A stretch of 64,000 bases of DNA, taken from assembly GCF_026072635.1 (NCBI RefSeq), contig NZ_AP023081.1, positions 3,468,501 through 3,532,500 on the forward strand, read 5' to 3'. The notes below the pieces were generated by a model, which was given only the letters and a program-made list of their open reading frames with translations, had not been told where the DNA came from and did no database searches. The stretch is from Pseudomonas solani (GTDB lineage Bacteria > Pseudomonadota > Gammaproteobacteria > Pseudomonadales > Pseudomonadaceae). Numbering within the stretch: position 1 is the stretch's first letter; each line of letters begins with the position of its first letter. Positions 17,681-26,620 of the stretch are shown in pieces. The translations under genes and the position numbers were made by a program.

Positions 17681-19261
17681 TTACTTCACCCGGGTGGTGG
17701 CGAAGTTGTTGTTGCTCAAGGGGCTGATCACGTAGCCGTCGATATTGCTGCGGCGCACATTGAACAGCTTAGGGTGTGCCAGGGGAATCCATGGGGCCTG
17801 GTTGTGAAATACCTCCAGGGCCTGTTCATAGAGCTTCGCCCGTTCGGCCGGCTCGCTCACGGTGCGGGCCTTCTGCATCAGGGTTTCGAAGTCCTGGTCG
17901 CACCAGCGCGCCTGGTTTTCCCCCGATTTGGCCGCCGCGCACGACAGGTTGGGGCTGAGGAAGTTGTCCGGGTCGCCGTTATCGCCGGCCCAGCCCAGCA
18001 GCACCATGTCGTGCTCGCCGCCCTTGGAGCGCTTGAGCAGCTCGCCCCACTCCAGCGAACGGATGGTCATCTGGATGCCGGCCTTGGCCAGATCCGCTTG
18101 CATCATCTGTGCCGCCAGCGCTGGGTTGGGGATGGTAGGCGAGGTGCCGTTGCGGATGAAGAGGGTGATCTTCAGGTCCTTCACCCCGGCTTCGGCGAGC
18201 AGCGCGCGGGCCTTCTCCGGGTCGTGGGGCCAATCCTGTATCTGGTGGTTGTAGCCCAGCAGCGTCGGCGGGTAGGGGTTGACCGCGGCGCTGGCGGCGC
18301 CCGGGCCGAACACCGCGCCGAGCAGGGCCTGCTTGTCGATGGAGAGGTTGATGGCCTGGCGCACGCGGGCGTCGTCCAGCGGCTTGTGCTCGGTGTTGAT
18401 GGCCACGTAGGTGGTCAGCAGCGCGTCGATCTCGTCCACCGCCAGGCGCGGGTCGTTGCGGATGCCGGCCACGTCCTCGGGTTTCGGGTAGAGCGCCACC
18501 TGGCACTCGCCGGCGCGCACCTTCTGCAGGCGCACGTTGGAGTCGAGTGTGATGGCGAAGATCAGGTTGTCGATCTCGGGCTTGCCACGGAAGTAGTCCG
18601 GGTTGGCCTTGTAGCGCACCTGGGCGTCCTTGGCGTAGCGGTTGAAGACGAAGGGGCCGGTGCCGATGGGCAACTGGTTGAGCTGGTTGGTCTTGCCCGC
18701 CGCCAGCAGCTGGTCGCCGTACTCGGCCGAGTAGATGGAGGCGAAGGGCATGGCCATGTCGGCGAGGAAGGGCGCTTCCGGGTGGGTGAGGGTGAAGCGC
18801 ACGGTGAGCGCGTCGACCTTCTCCACGGACTTGATCAGCTCGCGCATGCCCATGGCGTCGAAGTAGGCGTAGCCGCGCTGCGCCGATTCATGCCAGGGGT
18901 GCTTGGGGTCGAGGGCGCGCTGGAAGGTCCAGACCACGTCGTCGGCGTTGAACGGTCGGCTGGGGGTGAACCAGTCGGTGGCGTGGAACTTCACGTCCGG
19001 GCGCAGGCGGAAGGTGTAGATCAGGCCGTCGTCGCTGATTTCCCAGCTGGTGGCCAGGCCGGGGATCAGCTCGGTGGTGCCGGGCTTGAAGCCGAGCAGG
19101 CGGCTGAACACGGTCTCGGCGGTGGCGTCGGCGGTCACCGCGCCGGTGTATTGCACGATGTCGAAGCCCTCGGGCGCGGCTTCGGTGCAGACCACCAGGT
19201 TCTGGGCCTGGGCGCTGGCGGCGGCGAGGGCGGCCAGCAGGGGCAGGTAACGCATCTTCAT
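17681..19261 (-). CDS. dppA4: periplasmic dipeptide-binding protein (DppA4-like)
   Basis: Family-5 solute-binding protein of 526 aa that delivers di/tripeptides to DppBCDF. A Sec signal (MKMRYLPLLAALAAASAQAQ) ends at the AQA motif, and the mature part begins NLVVCTEAAPEGFDIVQYT. Typical family blocks follow (FNADDVVWTFQRALDPKHPW; WAGDNGDPDNFLSPNLSC). It resembles the protein at 24965-26566 more than the other two binding proteins in the island. It is the gene immediately upstream of dppB, as dppA4 (PA4502) is in P. aeruginosa. Confidence 0.93.
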   Translation of the reverse strand: MKMRYLPLLAALAAASAQAQNLVVCTEAAPEGFDIVQYTGAVTADATAETVFSRLLGFKPGTTELIPGLATSWEISDDGLIYTFRLRPDVKFHATDWFTPSRPFNADDVVWTFQRALDPKHPWHESAQRGYAYFDAMGMRELIKSVEKVDALTVRFTLTHPEAPFLADMAMPFASIYSAEYGDQLLAAGKTNQLNQLPIGTGPFVFNRYAKDAQVRYKANPDYFRGKPEIDNLIFAITLDSNVRLQKVRAGECQVALYPKPEDVAGIRNDPRLAVDEIDALLTTYVAINTEHKPLDDARVRQAINLSIDKQALLGAVFGPGAASAAVNPYPPTLLGYNHQIQDWPHDPEKARALLAEAGVKDLKITLFIRNGTSPTIPNPALAAQMMQADLAKAGIQMTIRSLEWGELLKRSKGGEHDMVLLGWAGDNGDPDNFLSPNLSCAAAKSGENQARWCDQDFETLMQKARTVSEPAERAKLYEQALEVFHNQAPWIPLAHPKLFNVRRSNIDGYVISPLSNNNFATTRVK

Positions 19262-19306
19262 GTCGGGTCCTCCAGGCGCCGGCGCGGGGCCGGCGCCGCA
19301 TCCATG

Positions 19307-20752
19307 TCAGAGCAGGTCGAAGGGGAAGGTGCTGACGATACGCAGCTCGTTCACGCTGCCGTCGATCTGCTGCTTGCTCGCCTTGTGGGACATGTAGGTG
19401 ACCTTGAAGGTGCTGTCCTTGATGGTCCCGCTCTGCACCTTGTAGGCCGCCATCAGGCCGTATTCGCGGTGGCGCTCGTCGTCCATGGCGCGCACTTCCG
19501 CGTAGTTGCCGTAGGCGCCGTTGCGGTCACCGTCGTAGTGGGTGCCGTCGATGTCCCAGCCCTTGGCGTACCAGGCGGTGGTGGAGAAGCCGGGGATGCC
19601 GAAGTAGCTCCAGTCGGTCTCGTAGCGGATCTGCGCGGACTTCTCGTTGGGGCTGTTGTAGTCCGAGAGCAGGGAGTTGGCCAGGTAGATGGCGGCGGTT
19701 TCGTGGATGTAGTCGAAGTACTCGTTGCCGTCGACCTGCTGCCAGGCGAGGGTCAGCGCGTGGGCCTGGTGGGCCAGGGTGAAGGCCAGGCTGAAGGTGT
19801 CGTTGTCGATGTAGCCGGCCTTGCGGTCGCCGGTGTCGCGGGTGCGGTAGCCGTTGAAGGCGGTGCGCAGGGACAGGGTCTCGCGGTCGCCCAGGTCGTG
19901 GGCCACGCTCAGGTAGTACTGGTCCCAGACGTCTTCGAAGCGGCCGGCGTAGACGGCGACCTCGAGGTTATCCAGCGGCTTGTAGTTGCCGCCGAGGTAA
20001 TGCATGTGCTCGCCCGTGACTTCGCGGGTGCCGTATTCGGTGGTGAAGGCTTCGTCGCCGGCGCCGGTACGCGGGCTGGCGCGGCGGAAGCTGCCGGCCT
20101 GCAGGGCGAGGCCGTCGAACTCCTCGCTGGTCACCGCGTAGCCGGTGAAGCTGGAGGGCAAGGCGCGGTTGTCGATGTAGCTGAGCACCGGGGTGTCCAC
20201 CAGGAAGCGGCCGGCCTTGAACTCGGTGTTGGAGGCGCGCAGGCGCACGTTGGCGACACCGAGCTTGGACCATTCCTCCTGGCCGTGGCCGTTGCTGTCG
20301 GCCAGGGTGCGGTTGCCGCCACCGCCGATGCGGCCCTTGCCGCGCTCGAGGTTGATGGCGCTGAAGGCGGCCACGTCCAGGCCGAAGCCGATGGTGCCTT
20401 CGGTGTAGCCGGAGCTGTATTTCAGCTGGGTGCCCTGCACCCAGGCGCGGCGGCTGTGGGTACGCTGCCGGCCGTCATCCTTGGGGATGGTGAAGCCGAA
20501 GCCGTCCTTCATCTGCTCGCGGGCGGCGAAGTTGCGGGTGCTCAGGCTCAGGCTCTGGCCTTCGATGAAGCCGGTGGCGCCAGCCTGGCCCTTCACCGGT
20601 TTTTCCACGGCGGGGATGTTCTGCACCTGGGCGGCGTAGCTGGGGTTCTCGGGCACCGGCGGGACCTTTTCCTCTTCGGCGGCGAAGAGGTGTGCGCTGG
20701 CAGCCATCAGTGCCAGTCCCAGGGTTGCTCGTTGGAAGGGGGTGGATTTCAT
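19307..20752 (-). CDS. opdP: OprD-family outer-membrane porin (OpdP-like)
   Basis: Outer-membrane channel of the Pseudomonas OprD family, 481 aa, with a signal peptide ending ASAHLFA|AEEE and a C-terminus ending in an aromatic/hydrophobic beta-strand. Family marks include FIEGQSLSLSTRNFA near residues 62-76 and a conserved mid-domain (SNGHGQEEWSKLGVANVRLR). In P. aeruginosa the porin at this position (PA4501, OpdP) takes up glycine-glutamate dipeptide, so a role in bringing dipeptides to the periplasmic DppA proteins is likely. ATG 20752 has ggag 9 bases upstream and is preferred to the GTG one codon earlier. Confidence 0.9.
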   Translation of the reverse strand: MKSTPFQRATLGLALMAASAHLFAAEEEKVPPVPENPSYAAQVQNIPAVEKPVKGQAGATGFIEGQSLSLSTRNFAAREQMKDGFGFTIPKDDGRQRTHSRRAWVQGTQLKYSSGYTEGTIGFGLDVAAFSAINLERGKGRIGGGGNRTLADSNGHGQEEWSKLGVANVRLRASNTEFKAGRFLVDTPVLSYIDNRALPSSFTGYAVTSEEFDGLALQAGSFRRASPRTGAGDEAFTTEYGTREVTGEHMHYLGGNYKPLDNLEVAVYAGRFEDVWDQYYLSVAHDLGDRETLSLRTAFNGYRTRDTGDRKAGYIDNDTFSLAFTLAHQAHALTLAWQQVDGNEYFDYIHETAAIYLANSLLSDYNSPNEKSAQIRYETDWSYFGIPGFSTTAWYAKGWDIDGTHYDGDRNGAYGNYAEVRAMDDERHREYGLMAAYKVQSGTIKDSTFKVTYMSHKASKQQIDGSVNELRIVSTFPFDLL

Positions 20753-20958
20753 CACGTGTGCTCCTTTTTTGTTATCGCTTCTTCATCGAAACAAGGAACG
20801 CTCATGCGGACTGCCGCCGACGCCGGGCAAGCCGGTGCCGACGCGCGCAAGCGCAGCATCCTTGCGAACTCGTTGGGGCAGGTATGAAAGGGTCCTCCTC
20901 CGATCTGGCGTCGGATGGAGATGGGGTTCACGGAGTGGCCCGGAACGGGCCGCGAAAG

Positions 20959-20981
20959 CCGGCGGGCGTGGGGCCCGCCGG
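20959..20981 (-). other. strong GC hairpin after dppA3
   Basis: CCGGCGGGC/GCCCGCCGG with a 5-base loop lies 16 bases downstream of the dppA3 stop. There is no T tract, so it is more likely an mRNA-stabilising or partial-termination structure before opdP than a full terminator. Confidence 0.5.
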
Positions 20982-20996
20982 GTTCGTCAGGTGCGG

Positions 20997-22598
20997 TCAG
21001 GGCGCATTGGAGACGCCGTAGAAGGAGTTGGTGGAGAAGGGGCTGATCTTGAAGCCCTGCACGCTCTTGCTCATGGGCTGGTAGACGGTGGAGTGGGCGA
21101 TCGGGGTGATCGGCACTTCACGTTGCAGCAGTTGCTGGGCCTGCTTGTAGAGCTCGGTGCGCTGGGCCTGGTCGGTGACGTTCTTGGCCTGCTTGACCAG
21201 CTTGTCGTAGTCCTTGTCGCACCACTTGGAGAAGTTGTTGCCGTTGATCGAGTCGCAGCCATAGAGGGTGCCGAGCCAGTTGTCCGGGTCACCGTTGTCG
21301 CCGGTCCAGCCGATCAGCATGGCGTCGTGCTCGCCAGCGTGGGCACGCTTGATGTACTCGCCCCACTCGTAGCTGACGATGCGTGCCTTGATGCCGACCT
21401 TGGCCCAGTCGGCCTGGAGCATCTCGGCCATCAGCCGTGCGTTGGGGTTGTAGGGACGCTGCACGGGCATGGCCCAGAGGGTGATCTCGGTGCCTTCCTT
21501 GACGCCGGCGGCCTTGAGCAGCTCGCGGGCCTTCTCGGGGTTGTACTCGCTGCCCTTGATGGTCTCGTCGTAGGACCACTGGGTCGGCGGCATGGCGTTG
21601 ACCGCCAGCTGGCCGGCGCCCTGGTACACGGCCTGGATGATCGCCGGCTTGTTCACCGCGATGTCCAGTGCGCGACGCACCTCGACCTTGTCGAAGGGCG
21701 CGTGGGTGACGTTGTAGGCGATGTAGCCGAGGTTGAAGCCGGGGTTCGACGGCACCTGCAGCTTGGCGTTCTGCTTCAGCGACTCGAGGTCGGCGGGGCG
21801 CGGGTTGAGAGTGATCTGGCACTCGCCGGCCTTGAGCTTCTGCGCGCGGACCGAGGCGTCGGTGTTGATGGAGAAGATCAGGTTGTCGATCTTCACCTCG
21901 TCCGGCTGCCAGTAGTCCTTGTTGCCGGCGAAGCGGATCTGCGCGTCCTTCTGGTAGCGCTTGAACACGAAGGGGCCGGTACCGATGGGCTTTTGGTTCA
22001 GCTCGGCGGCCTTGCCGGCCTTGAGCAGCTGGTCGGCGTATTCGGCCGAATGCACCACGGCGAAGGGCATCGCCAGGTTCTGGATGAAGGCGGCGTCGAC
22101 GGTGTTGAGGGTGAAGCGCACGGTGTGCTCGTCGACCTTCTCGACCTTGGCGATGTTCTTGTCCAGGCCCATGTCGGTGAAGTAGGGGAACTCGCTGGGG
22201 TACGCCTTACGGAACGGGTGTTCCTTGTCGATCATGCGCTGGAAGGTGAAGAGCACGTCGTCGGCGTTGAATTCGCGGCTGGGCTTGAAGTAGTCGGTGC
22301 TGTGGAACTTCACGCCGGGACGCAGATGGAAGGTGTAGCTGAGGTTGTCCGGGGAGATGTCCCATTTCTCTGCGAGGGCGGGGACGGCCTGGGTGCTGCC
22401 TCGTTCGAACTGCACCAGGCGGTTGAACAGGGTTTCGGAAGCCGCGTCGAAATCGGTGCCGGTGGTGTACTGGCCGGGGTCGAAGCCCGCTGGGCTGCCC
22501 TCGGAGCAGAACACCAGGTTGCTGGCGGCGGAAACGAATGGGGAACCGAGAAGCAGGCCTGCGGCGAGCAGGGCCTGGATGGGGGTGTTCTTGCGCAT
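20997..22598 (-). CDS. dppA3: periplasmic dipeptide-binding protein (DppA3-like)
   Basis: Family-5 binding protein of 533 aa. The signal peptide MRKNTPIQALLAAGLLLGS ends near VSA|ASNLVFCSEGSPAGFDP. I start it at ATG 22598, preceded by tgagg; upstream in-frame codons read through the leader. It is the same length as, and closely similar throughout to, the protein at 26621-28222. It heads the operon dppA3-opdP-dppA4-dppBCDF, and its promoter region carries two PsdR-type operator candidates (22773-22823). It lies immediately downstream of psdR on the same strand. Confidence 0.93.
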   Translation of the reverse strand: MRKNTPIQALLAAGLLLGSPFVSAASNLVFCSEGSPAGFDPGQYTTGTDFDAASETLFNRLVQFERGSTQAVPALAEKWDISPDNLSYTFHLRPGVKFHSTDYFKPSREFNADDVLFTFQRMIDKEHPFRKAYPSEFPYFTDMGLDKNIAKVEKVDEHTVRFTLNTVDAAFIQNLAMPFAVVHSAEYADQLLKAGKAAELNQKPIGTGPFVFKRYQKDAQIRFAGNKDYWQPDEVKIDNLIFSINTDASVRAQKLKAGECQITLNPRPADLESLKQNAKLQVPSNPGFNLGYIAYNVTHAPFDKVEVRRALDIAVNKPAIIQAVYQGAGQLAVNAMPPTQWSYDETIKGSEYNPEKARELLKAAGVKEGTEITLWAMPVQRPYNPNARLMAEMLQADWAKVGIKARIVSYEWGEYIKRAHAGEHDAMLIGWTGDNGDPDNWLGTLYGCDSINGNNFSKWCDKDYDKLVKQAKNVTDQAQRTELYKQAQQLLQREVPITPIAHSTVYQPMSKSVQGFKISPFSTNSFYGVSNAP

Positions 22599-22772
22599 GC
22601 AAACCTCAATTTGTTCTTTTTCTGAGGGCGTCATGTGCGTGGCGGCCTTTTGGACCGAGCACATGCATCGGTACACCCCGCTGCATTCCGGATCCCTGGT
22701 CGGGTGAGCCGGCCCTTTGCAGCGGTAAGCGGCGTTGCCATGGGTCCATCCCCGGCAAACAGCCGAGGCCGA

Positions 22773-22823
22773 AATTAAGTCATGCTGAAATTCCGGTCAA
22801 TAGAAATTAAGCGCGACTAACAT
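22773..22823 (-). promoter_or_regulatory. two candidate PsdR operators upstream of dppA3
   Basis: AATTAAGT-cat-GCTGAAAT (22773-22791) and AATTAAGC-gcg-ACTAACAT (22805-22823) share the 8-3-8 layout with the near-perfect palindrome before mdpA. They stand 32 bp apart centre to centre, about three helical turns. They lie 175-225 bases before the dppA3 start codon. PsdR is known in P. aeruginosa to repress this operon; the site assignment is inference. Confidence 0.55.
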
Positions 22824-22875
22824 TGGCGCGTCACAGTCCTGTGCATGGGCGTTGCGGGAGCCCCGTGGAAAGGGC

Positions 22876-23439
22876 TCAGGAAGCGCTGTGGTCGTCGAAC
22901 AGCGGCATGGTGGTGATGGTCAGGACCTCGGCCATTTCGCTGCCGGCATTGGCCAGGCAATGGGCCTTGCCCGCATCGAAGTGCACCGAATCGCCGGCGC
23001 TAAGAGGATATTGCCGACCCTCGATGGTGTAGATGATCTGCCCGGAAAGCACATAGGCGAACTCCGAGCCTTCGTGGGCGATGAGCTCCGACTGATAGCC
23101 CACCGGCATGTTCATCTTCACCGCATTGAGCAGGTTGCCGGGAAACGAGGTGGACAGGCGCTCGTAGGCCAGCGGCTGGCCCTCGATGGTGTAGCGCACG
23201 CGCTCGCCCTGGTGGGAATCGGGCTGTGGCTGGGGCGGCTGGTCGAAGAGGACGTTGAGCGGAACGTTGAGGGATTTGGCGATGCTCGCCAGGGACGAGA
23301 TCGACACGCCGGTGAGATTGCGCTCCGCCTGGGAGAGGAAACTGGCGGTGAGGCCGGACTCGCTCGCGACCTCGTTCAGGGTCTTCTTGGCGGCGCGTCT
23401 GTAACGGCGCAAGCGTTCTCCGATGCGATCTACGGACAT
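22876..23439 (-). CDS. psdR: XRE-cupin transcriptional repressor PsdR
   Basis: DNA-binding regulator of 187 aa. An XRE-type HTH occupies residues 4-60 (GERLRRYRRAAKKTLNEVAS...FLSQAERNLTGVS), and a C-terminal cupin domain (about 110-180; HEGSEFAYVLSGQIIYTIEG, GDSVHFDAGKAHC) probably binds a small ligand. The position between dppA3 and mdpA matches PsdR (PA4499), which represses dipeptide uptake and processing; psdR mutations are known from P. aeruginosa populations selected on protein. The promoter region shared with mdpA holds two operator-like palindromes, suggesting autoregulation. Confidence 0.93.
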   Translation of the reverse strand: MSVDRIGERLRRYRRAAKKTLNEVASESGLTASFLSQAERNLTGVSISSLASIAKSLNVPLNVLFDQPPQPQPDSHQGERVRYTIEGQPLAYERLSTSFPGNLLNAVKMNMPVGYQSELIAHEGSEFAYVLSGQIIYTIEGRQYPLSAGDSVHFDAGKAHCLANAGSEMAEVLTITTMPLFDDHSAS

Positions 23440-23517
23440 GGCGAGGGCTCTTGTTGGAAGGCGGCCAGTATAACGGCACGGGGCCTGCGTGAAAGCGCCG
23501 CAGGGAGCGGATGATTC

Positions 23518-23568
23518 TTAAGTGGGACTGAAAATTTGTTTTGACCTCTATTTAAGTCTCACTTAAAT
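23518..23568. promoter_or_regulatory. candidate PsdR operators between psdR and mdpA
   Basis: ATTTAAGT-ctc-ACTTAAAT (23550-23568) is a perfect 8-3-8 palindrome. TTAAGT-ggg-ACTGAA (23518-23532) is a weaker version 34 bp away, centre to centre. They lie 34-85 bases before the mdpA ATG and 79-129 bases before psdR. A variant pair precedes dppA3, the other known PsdR target. Confidence 0.65.
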
Positions 23569-23602
23569 TTCGCCGCAATTGTCGGACAAAGAGGTTTCAG
23601 CG

Positions 23603-24817
23603 ATGACCAGGGGTGTAGGCGGAAGTACGCCGGAGCAGGCGCTCGCCGGATTGCGTGACATGACCGCCGGGAGCAGCCCCATCGGGCTGGCCGAATACCA
23701 GGCCCGGATCGAGCGTGCCCAGGCCTTGATGCAGGCGCAGGGCATCGCCGCCCTGTACCTCAACGCGGGCAGCAACCTGCGTTATTTCACCGGTGTGCAA
23801 TGGCACCCGAGCGAACGCCTGGTGGGCGCGCTGCTGCCGGCCAGCGGCGCGCTGGAATACATCGCTCCGGCCTTCGAGGAAGGCACGGTGCGCGATTTCC
23901 AGGTGGTCCCGGGAGCGATCCGCACCTGGCAGGAACACGAGAACCCCTATCGCCTGCTGCTGGACATGCTCGCCGACCTGAACCTGGCCGCCGATGCCCG
24001 GGTGGCGCTGTGCCCGAGCCTGCCCTTCTTCATGTTCGACGGCATCCGTCGTGAAGGCAGCACCTACGACTTCATCGACGGCGCCCGGGTGACCGGCCAC
24101 TGCCGCCAGCGCAAGTCCGCCGCCGAGATCGCCCTGATGCAACGGGCCAAGGGCATGACCCTGGAAGTGCACAAGGCCGCCGCCAGCATCCTCCGCGCCG
24201 GCATCAGCACCACCGAGGTCGAGGAGTTCATCCACCAGGCCCACCGCAAGGTCGGCGCCCCCGGCTCCTACTTCTGCATCGTGCTGTTCGGCCCCGCCAG
24301 CGCCTTCCCCCACGGCGTGCGCGAGCCGCAAGTGCTCAAGGACGGCGACATGGTGCTGGTCGACACCGGCTGCAAGCTCCACGGCTACATCTCCGACATC
24401 ACCCGCAGCTACGTCTTCGGCACCCCGAGCGAACGCCAGCGCACCTTCTGGGACTTCGAAAAGGCCGCGCAACTGCACGCCTTCGAAGCCGCCCGCCTCG
24501 GCGCCCCCTGCGAGTCGGTGGACGCCGCCGCGCGCCGCTCCCTGGAAGCCAACGGCCTCGGCCCGGACTACCAACTCCCCGGCCTGCCGCACCGCACCGG
24601 CCACGGCATCGGCCTGGACATCCACGAAGGTCCCTACCTGGTGCGCGGCGACGCCACGCCCCTGGAGCCGGGGATGTGCTTCTCCAACGAGCCGATGATC
24701 TGCGTGCCCGGCGAATTCGGCATCCGCCTGGAAGACCACTTCTACATGGCCGAAGACGGCCCGCGCTGGTTCACCCAGCCCAGCCACTCCATCGACGACC
24801 CGTTCGGGTTGGAATGA
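23603..24817 (+). CDS. mdpA: M24-family metallo-dipeptidase (MdpA-like)
   Basis: Pita-bread-fold metallopeptidase of 404 aa, probably a cytoplasmic dipeptidase/Xaa-Pro-type enzyme that cleaves imported dipeptides. An N-terminal creatinase-like domain precedes the catalytic domain. Metal ligands are visible in VDTGCKLHGYISDITRS (two Asp), the His of TGHGIGLDIHE, the Glu of FSNEPM and the final Glu of RLEDHF. ATG 23603 has agagg 8 bases upstream; a TTG eight codons earlier is less likely. It is divergent from psdR, as PA4498 (mdpA) is in P. aeruginosa, and is followed by a strong terminator. Confidence 0.93.
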   Translation: MTRGVGGSTPEQALAGLRDMTAGSSPIGLAEYQARIERAQALMQAQGIAALYLNAGSNLRYFTGVQWHPSERLVGALLPASGALEYIAPAFEEGTVRDFQVVPGAIRTWQEHENPYRLLLDMLADLNLAADARVALCPSLPFFMFDGIRREGSTYDFIDGARVTGHCRQRKSAAEIALMQRAKGMTLEVHKAAASILRAGISTTEVEEFIHQAHRKVGAPGSYFCIVLFGPASAFPHGVREPQVLKDGDMVLVDTGCKLHGYISDITRSYVFGTPSERQRTFWDFEKAAQLHAFEAARLGAPCESVDAAARRSLEANGLGPDYQLPGLPHRTGHGIGLDIHEGPYLVRGDATPLEPGMCFSNEPMICVPGEFGIRLEDHFYMAEDGPRWFTQPSHSIDDPFGLE

Positions 24818-24822
24818 TCCAG

Positions 24823-24855
24823 AAGAGCCCGCCGACAAGGCGGGCTCTTTCTTTC
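24823..24855 (+). terminator. Rho-independent terminator of mdpA
   Basis: aagagcccgcc, loop gacaa, ggcgggctctt then tctttctt: an 11-bp perfect stem with a T-rich tail, 5 bases after the mdpA stop. Confidence 0.9.
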
Positions 24856-24870
24856 TGGTCGCGCCGAGTC

Positions 24871-24970
24871 GTAGCCCGGGCTTCAGCCCGGGAGTGCCTG
24901 CGCATGCGCTGTCGGGTTGCCTCCGACCTACAGCTGCAAAGGGCTTCGCGAGCAGAGCTCGCTCCTACGG
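24871..24970. repeat. cluster of three REP-like palindromes
   Basis: gtagCCCGGGCTTCAGCCCGGG (24871-24892), gtcGGGTTGCCTCCGacctac (24911-24931) and cttCGCGAGCAGAGCTCGCtcctacgg (24944-24970). The last is the classical Pseudomonas REP (complement: ccgtaggaGCGAGCTCTGCTCGC). Its ctcctac flank supplies the TAG stop codon of the minus-strand dppA2. Confidence 0.75.
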
Positions 24971-26566
24971 GGTGCCCGGCTTCGCCTTCAACCGCGTGGT
25001 CGCGAAGTTGTTCGACCCCAGCGGGCTCATGCGGAAGCCTTCCACCTCGGGGGTGAGGACGTTGAACAGCCTAGGGTGGGCGAGGGGGATCCAGGGGGCT
25101 TGTTCGTGGAAGATCGCCAGAGCCTGGCGGTAGAGCTGGGCGCGTGTTTCCCGGTCGTTCTCTGCGCGGGCCTGGCGGATCAGTTCGTCGAACTTCGTGT
25201 CGCACCAGCCGGCCTGGTTCTCCCCTGATTTGGCGGCGGCGCAGGAGAGGTTGGGGGTGAGGAAGTTGTCCGGGTCGCCGTTGTCGCCCACCCAGCCCAT
25301 GAACACCAGGTCGTGCTCGCCGTTCTTGGCGCGCTTGATCAGCTCACCCCATTCGAAGACGCGGATGTCCGCCTGGATGCCGACGGCGGCGAGGTCGGCC
25401 TGGAGCATCTGCGCGCCGATGCCGGGGTTGGGGTTGGTGGGACCGCCGCCGGGGCGGGTCCAGATGGACAGCTTGAGGCCCTTGCCGTGGCCGGCTTCGG
25501 CCAGCAGCTGGCGGGCGCGCTCGGGGTCGTGGGGCCAGGGGTCGAGGTCGCTGTTGTAGCCCAGCAGGGTGGCGGGGTAGGGGTTGACCGCGGCGCTGGC
25601 GGCACGTTCGCCGTATTGGGCGCGGATGTAGGACTTCTTGTCGAAGGCGAGGTTGATCGCCTGGCGCACGCGCACGTCGTCCAGCGGCGGGTGGCGGGTG
25701 TTGAGGGCGACGTAGGCGACCATCAGTGCGTCCTGCTCCACCAGCTTCACGCCGGGAGCGCCGCGCAGGGCGGGCACGTCGGTGGGCTTGGGGTAGAGGG
25801 CCACCTGGCAGGCGCCGGCGCGCAGCTGCTGGATGCGCACGTTCGGGTCGGGGGTGATGGCCAGCAGCAGGCGGTCGCTGGGCGGCTTGCCGTTCCAGTA
25901 GTCGGGGTTGGCGAAGAAACGCACCTGGGCGTCCTTGGCGTAGCGCTGGAAGACGAAGGGCCCGGTACCTACCGGCTGGCTGTTGAGGGCGTCGGGGGTG
26001 CCGGCGGCCAGGAGCCTGGCGGCGTATTCGGCGGAGTAGATGGAGGTGAAGCCCATGGCCAGGTCGGCGAGGAAGGGCGCCTCGGGGTGGCGCAGGACGA
26101 AGCGCACGCGGTGGTCGTCGAGCTTCTCGATGCGCTCGATCAACTGGGCGAAGGCCATGGATTCGGCGTAGGGGAAGCCCCGTGGCGAGAGGCCGTGCCA
26201 GGGGTGCTTGGGGTCGAGCTGGCGCTGGAAGCTCCAGAGCACGTCGTCGGCGTTGAATTCGCGGCTGGGGGTGAACCAGGGCGTGGTGTGGAACTTCACC
26301 CCGCGGCGCAGCTGGAAGTCGTAGGTGAGGCCGTCCACGCTGATGTCCCAGCGTTCGGCGAGGCCGGGCTGCAGGCGGGTGCTGCCGGGGGCGAACTGCA
26401 CCAGGCGGTCGAACAGCGTTTCAGCAGCGGCATCACCCGTGGTGGCGGTGGTGTATTGGACGATGTCGAAGCCTTCGGGGCTGGCTTCCGTGCACACCAC
26501 CAGGGAGCTGGCGGCGTTGCAGGCGAGGGGCAGGAGCAGGGCAAGGGACGACAGGCATCGGCGCAT
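24965..26566 (-). CDS. dppA2: periplasmic dipeptide-binding protein (DppA2-like)
   Basis: Family-5 solute-binding protein of 533 aa. A short signal peptide (MRRCLSSLALLLPLACNAAS) precedes SLVVCTEASPEGFDIVQYT, closely matching the mature start of DppA4. The PLAC sequence is a poor lipobox, so a soluble periplasmic protein is more likely than a lipoprotein. It probably feeds the DppBCDF permease encoded upstream in the island. It lies 54 bases after dppA1 and is probably co-transcribed with it. Its stop codon lies inside a REP. Confidence 0.92.
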   Translation of the reverse strand: MRRCLSSLALLLPLACNAASSLVVCTEASPEGFDIVQYTTATTGDAAAETLFDRLVQFAPGSTRLQPGLAERWDISVDGLTYDFQLRRGVKFHTTPWFTPSREFNADDVLWSFQRQLDPKHPWHGLSPRGFPYAESMAFAQLIERIEKLDDHRVRFVLRHPEAPFLADLAMGFTSIYSAEYAARLLAAGTPDALNSQPVGTGPFVFQRYAKDAQVRFFANPDYWNGKPPSDRLLLAITPDPNVRIQQLRAGACQVALYPKPTDVPALRGAPGVKLVEQDALMVAYVALNTRHPPLDDVRVRQAINLAFDKKSYIRAQYGERAASAAVNPYPATLLGYNSDLDPWPHDPERARQLLAEAGHGKGLKLSIWTRPGGGPTNPNPGIGAQMLQADLAAVGIQADIRVFEWGELIKRAKNGEHDLVFMGWVGDNGDPDNFLTPNLSCAAAKSGENQAGWCDTKFDELIRQARAENDRETRAQLYRQALAIFHEQAPWIPLAHPRLFNVLTPEVEGFRMSPLGSNNFATTRLKAKPGTP

Positions 26567-26620
26567 GGTGCTTCCCTTCGGGGGTGGAAGGGCGGGGCCG
26601 GGTGGCCCCGCCGACAGGGC

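Noticed and set aside
17654..20887. 1077-aa plus-strand reading frame opposite dppA4 and opdP
   Set aside because: Gly/Val/Ala/Asp-rich translation typical of the antisense of GC-rich genes; no family motif; the minus-strand genes are clear.
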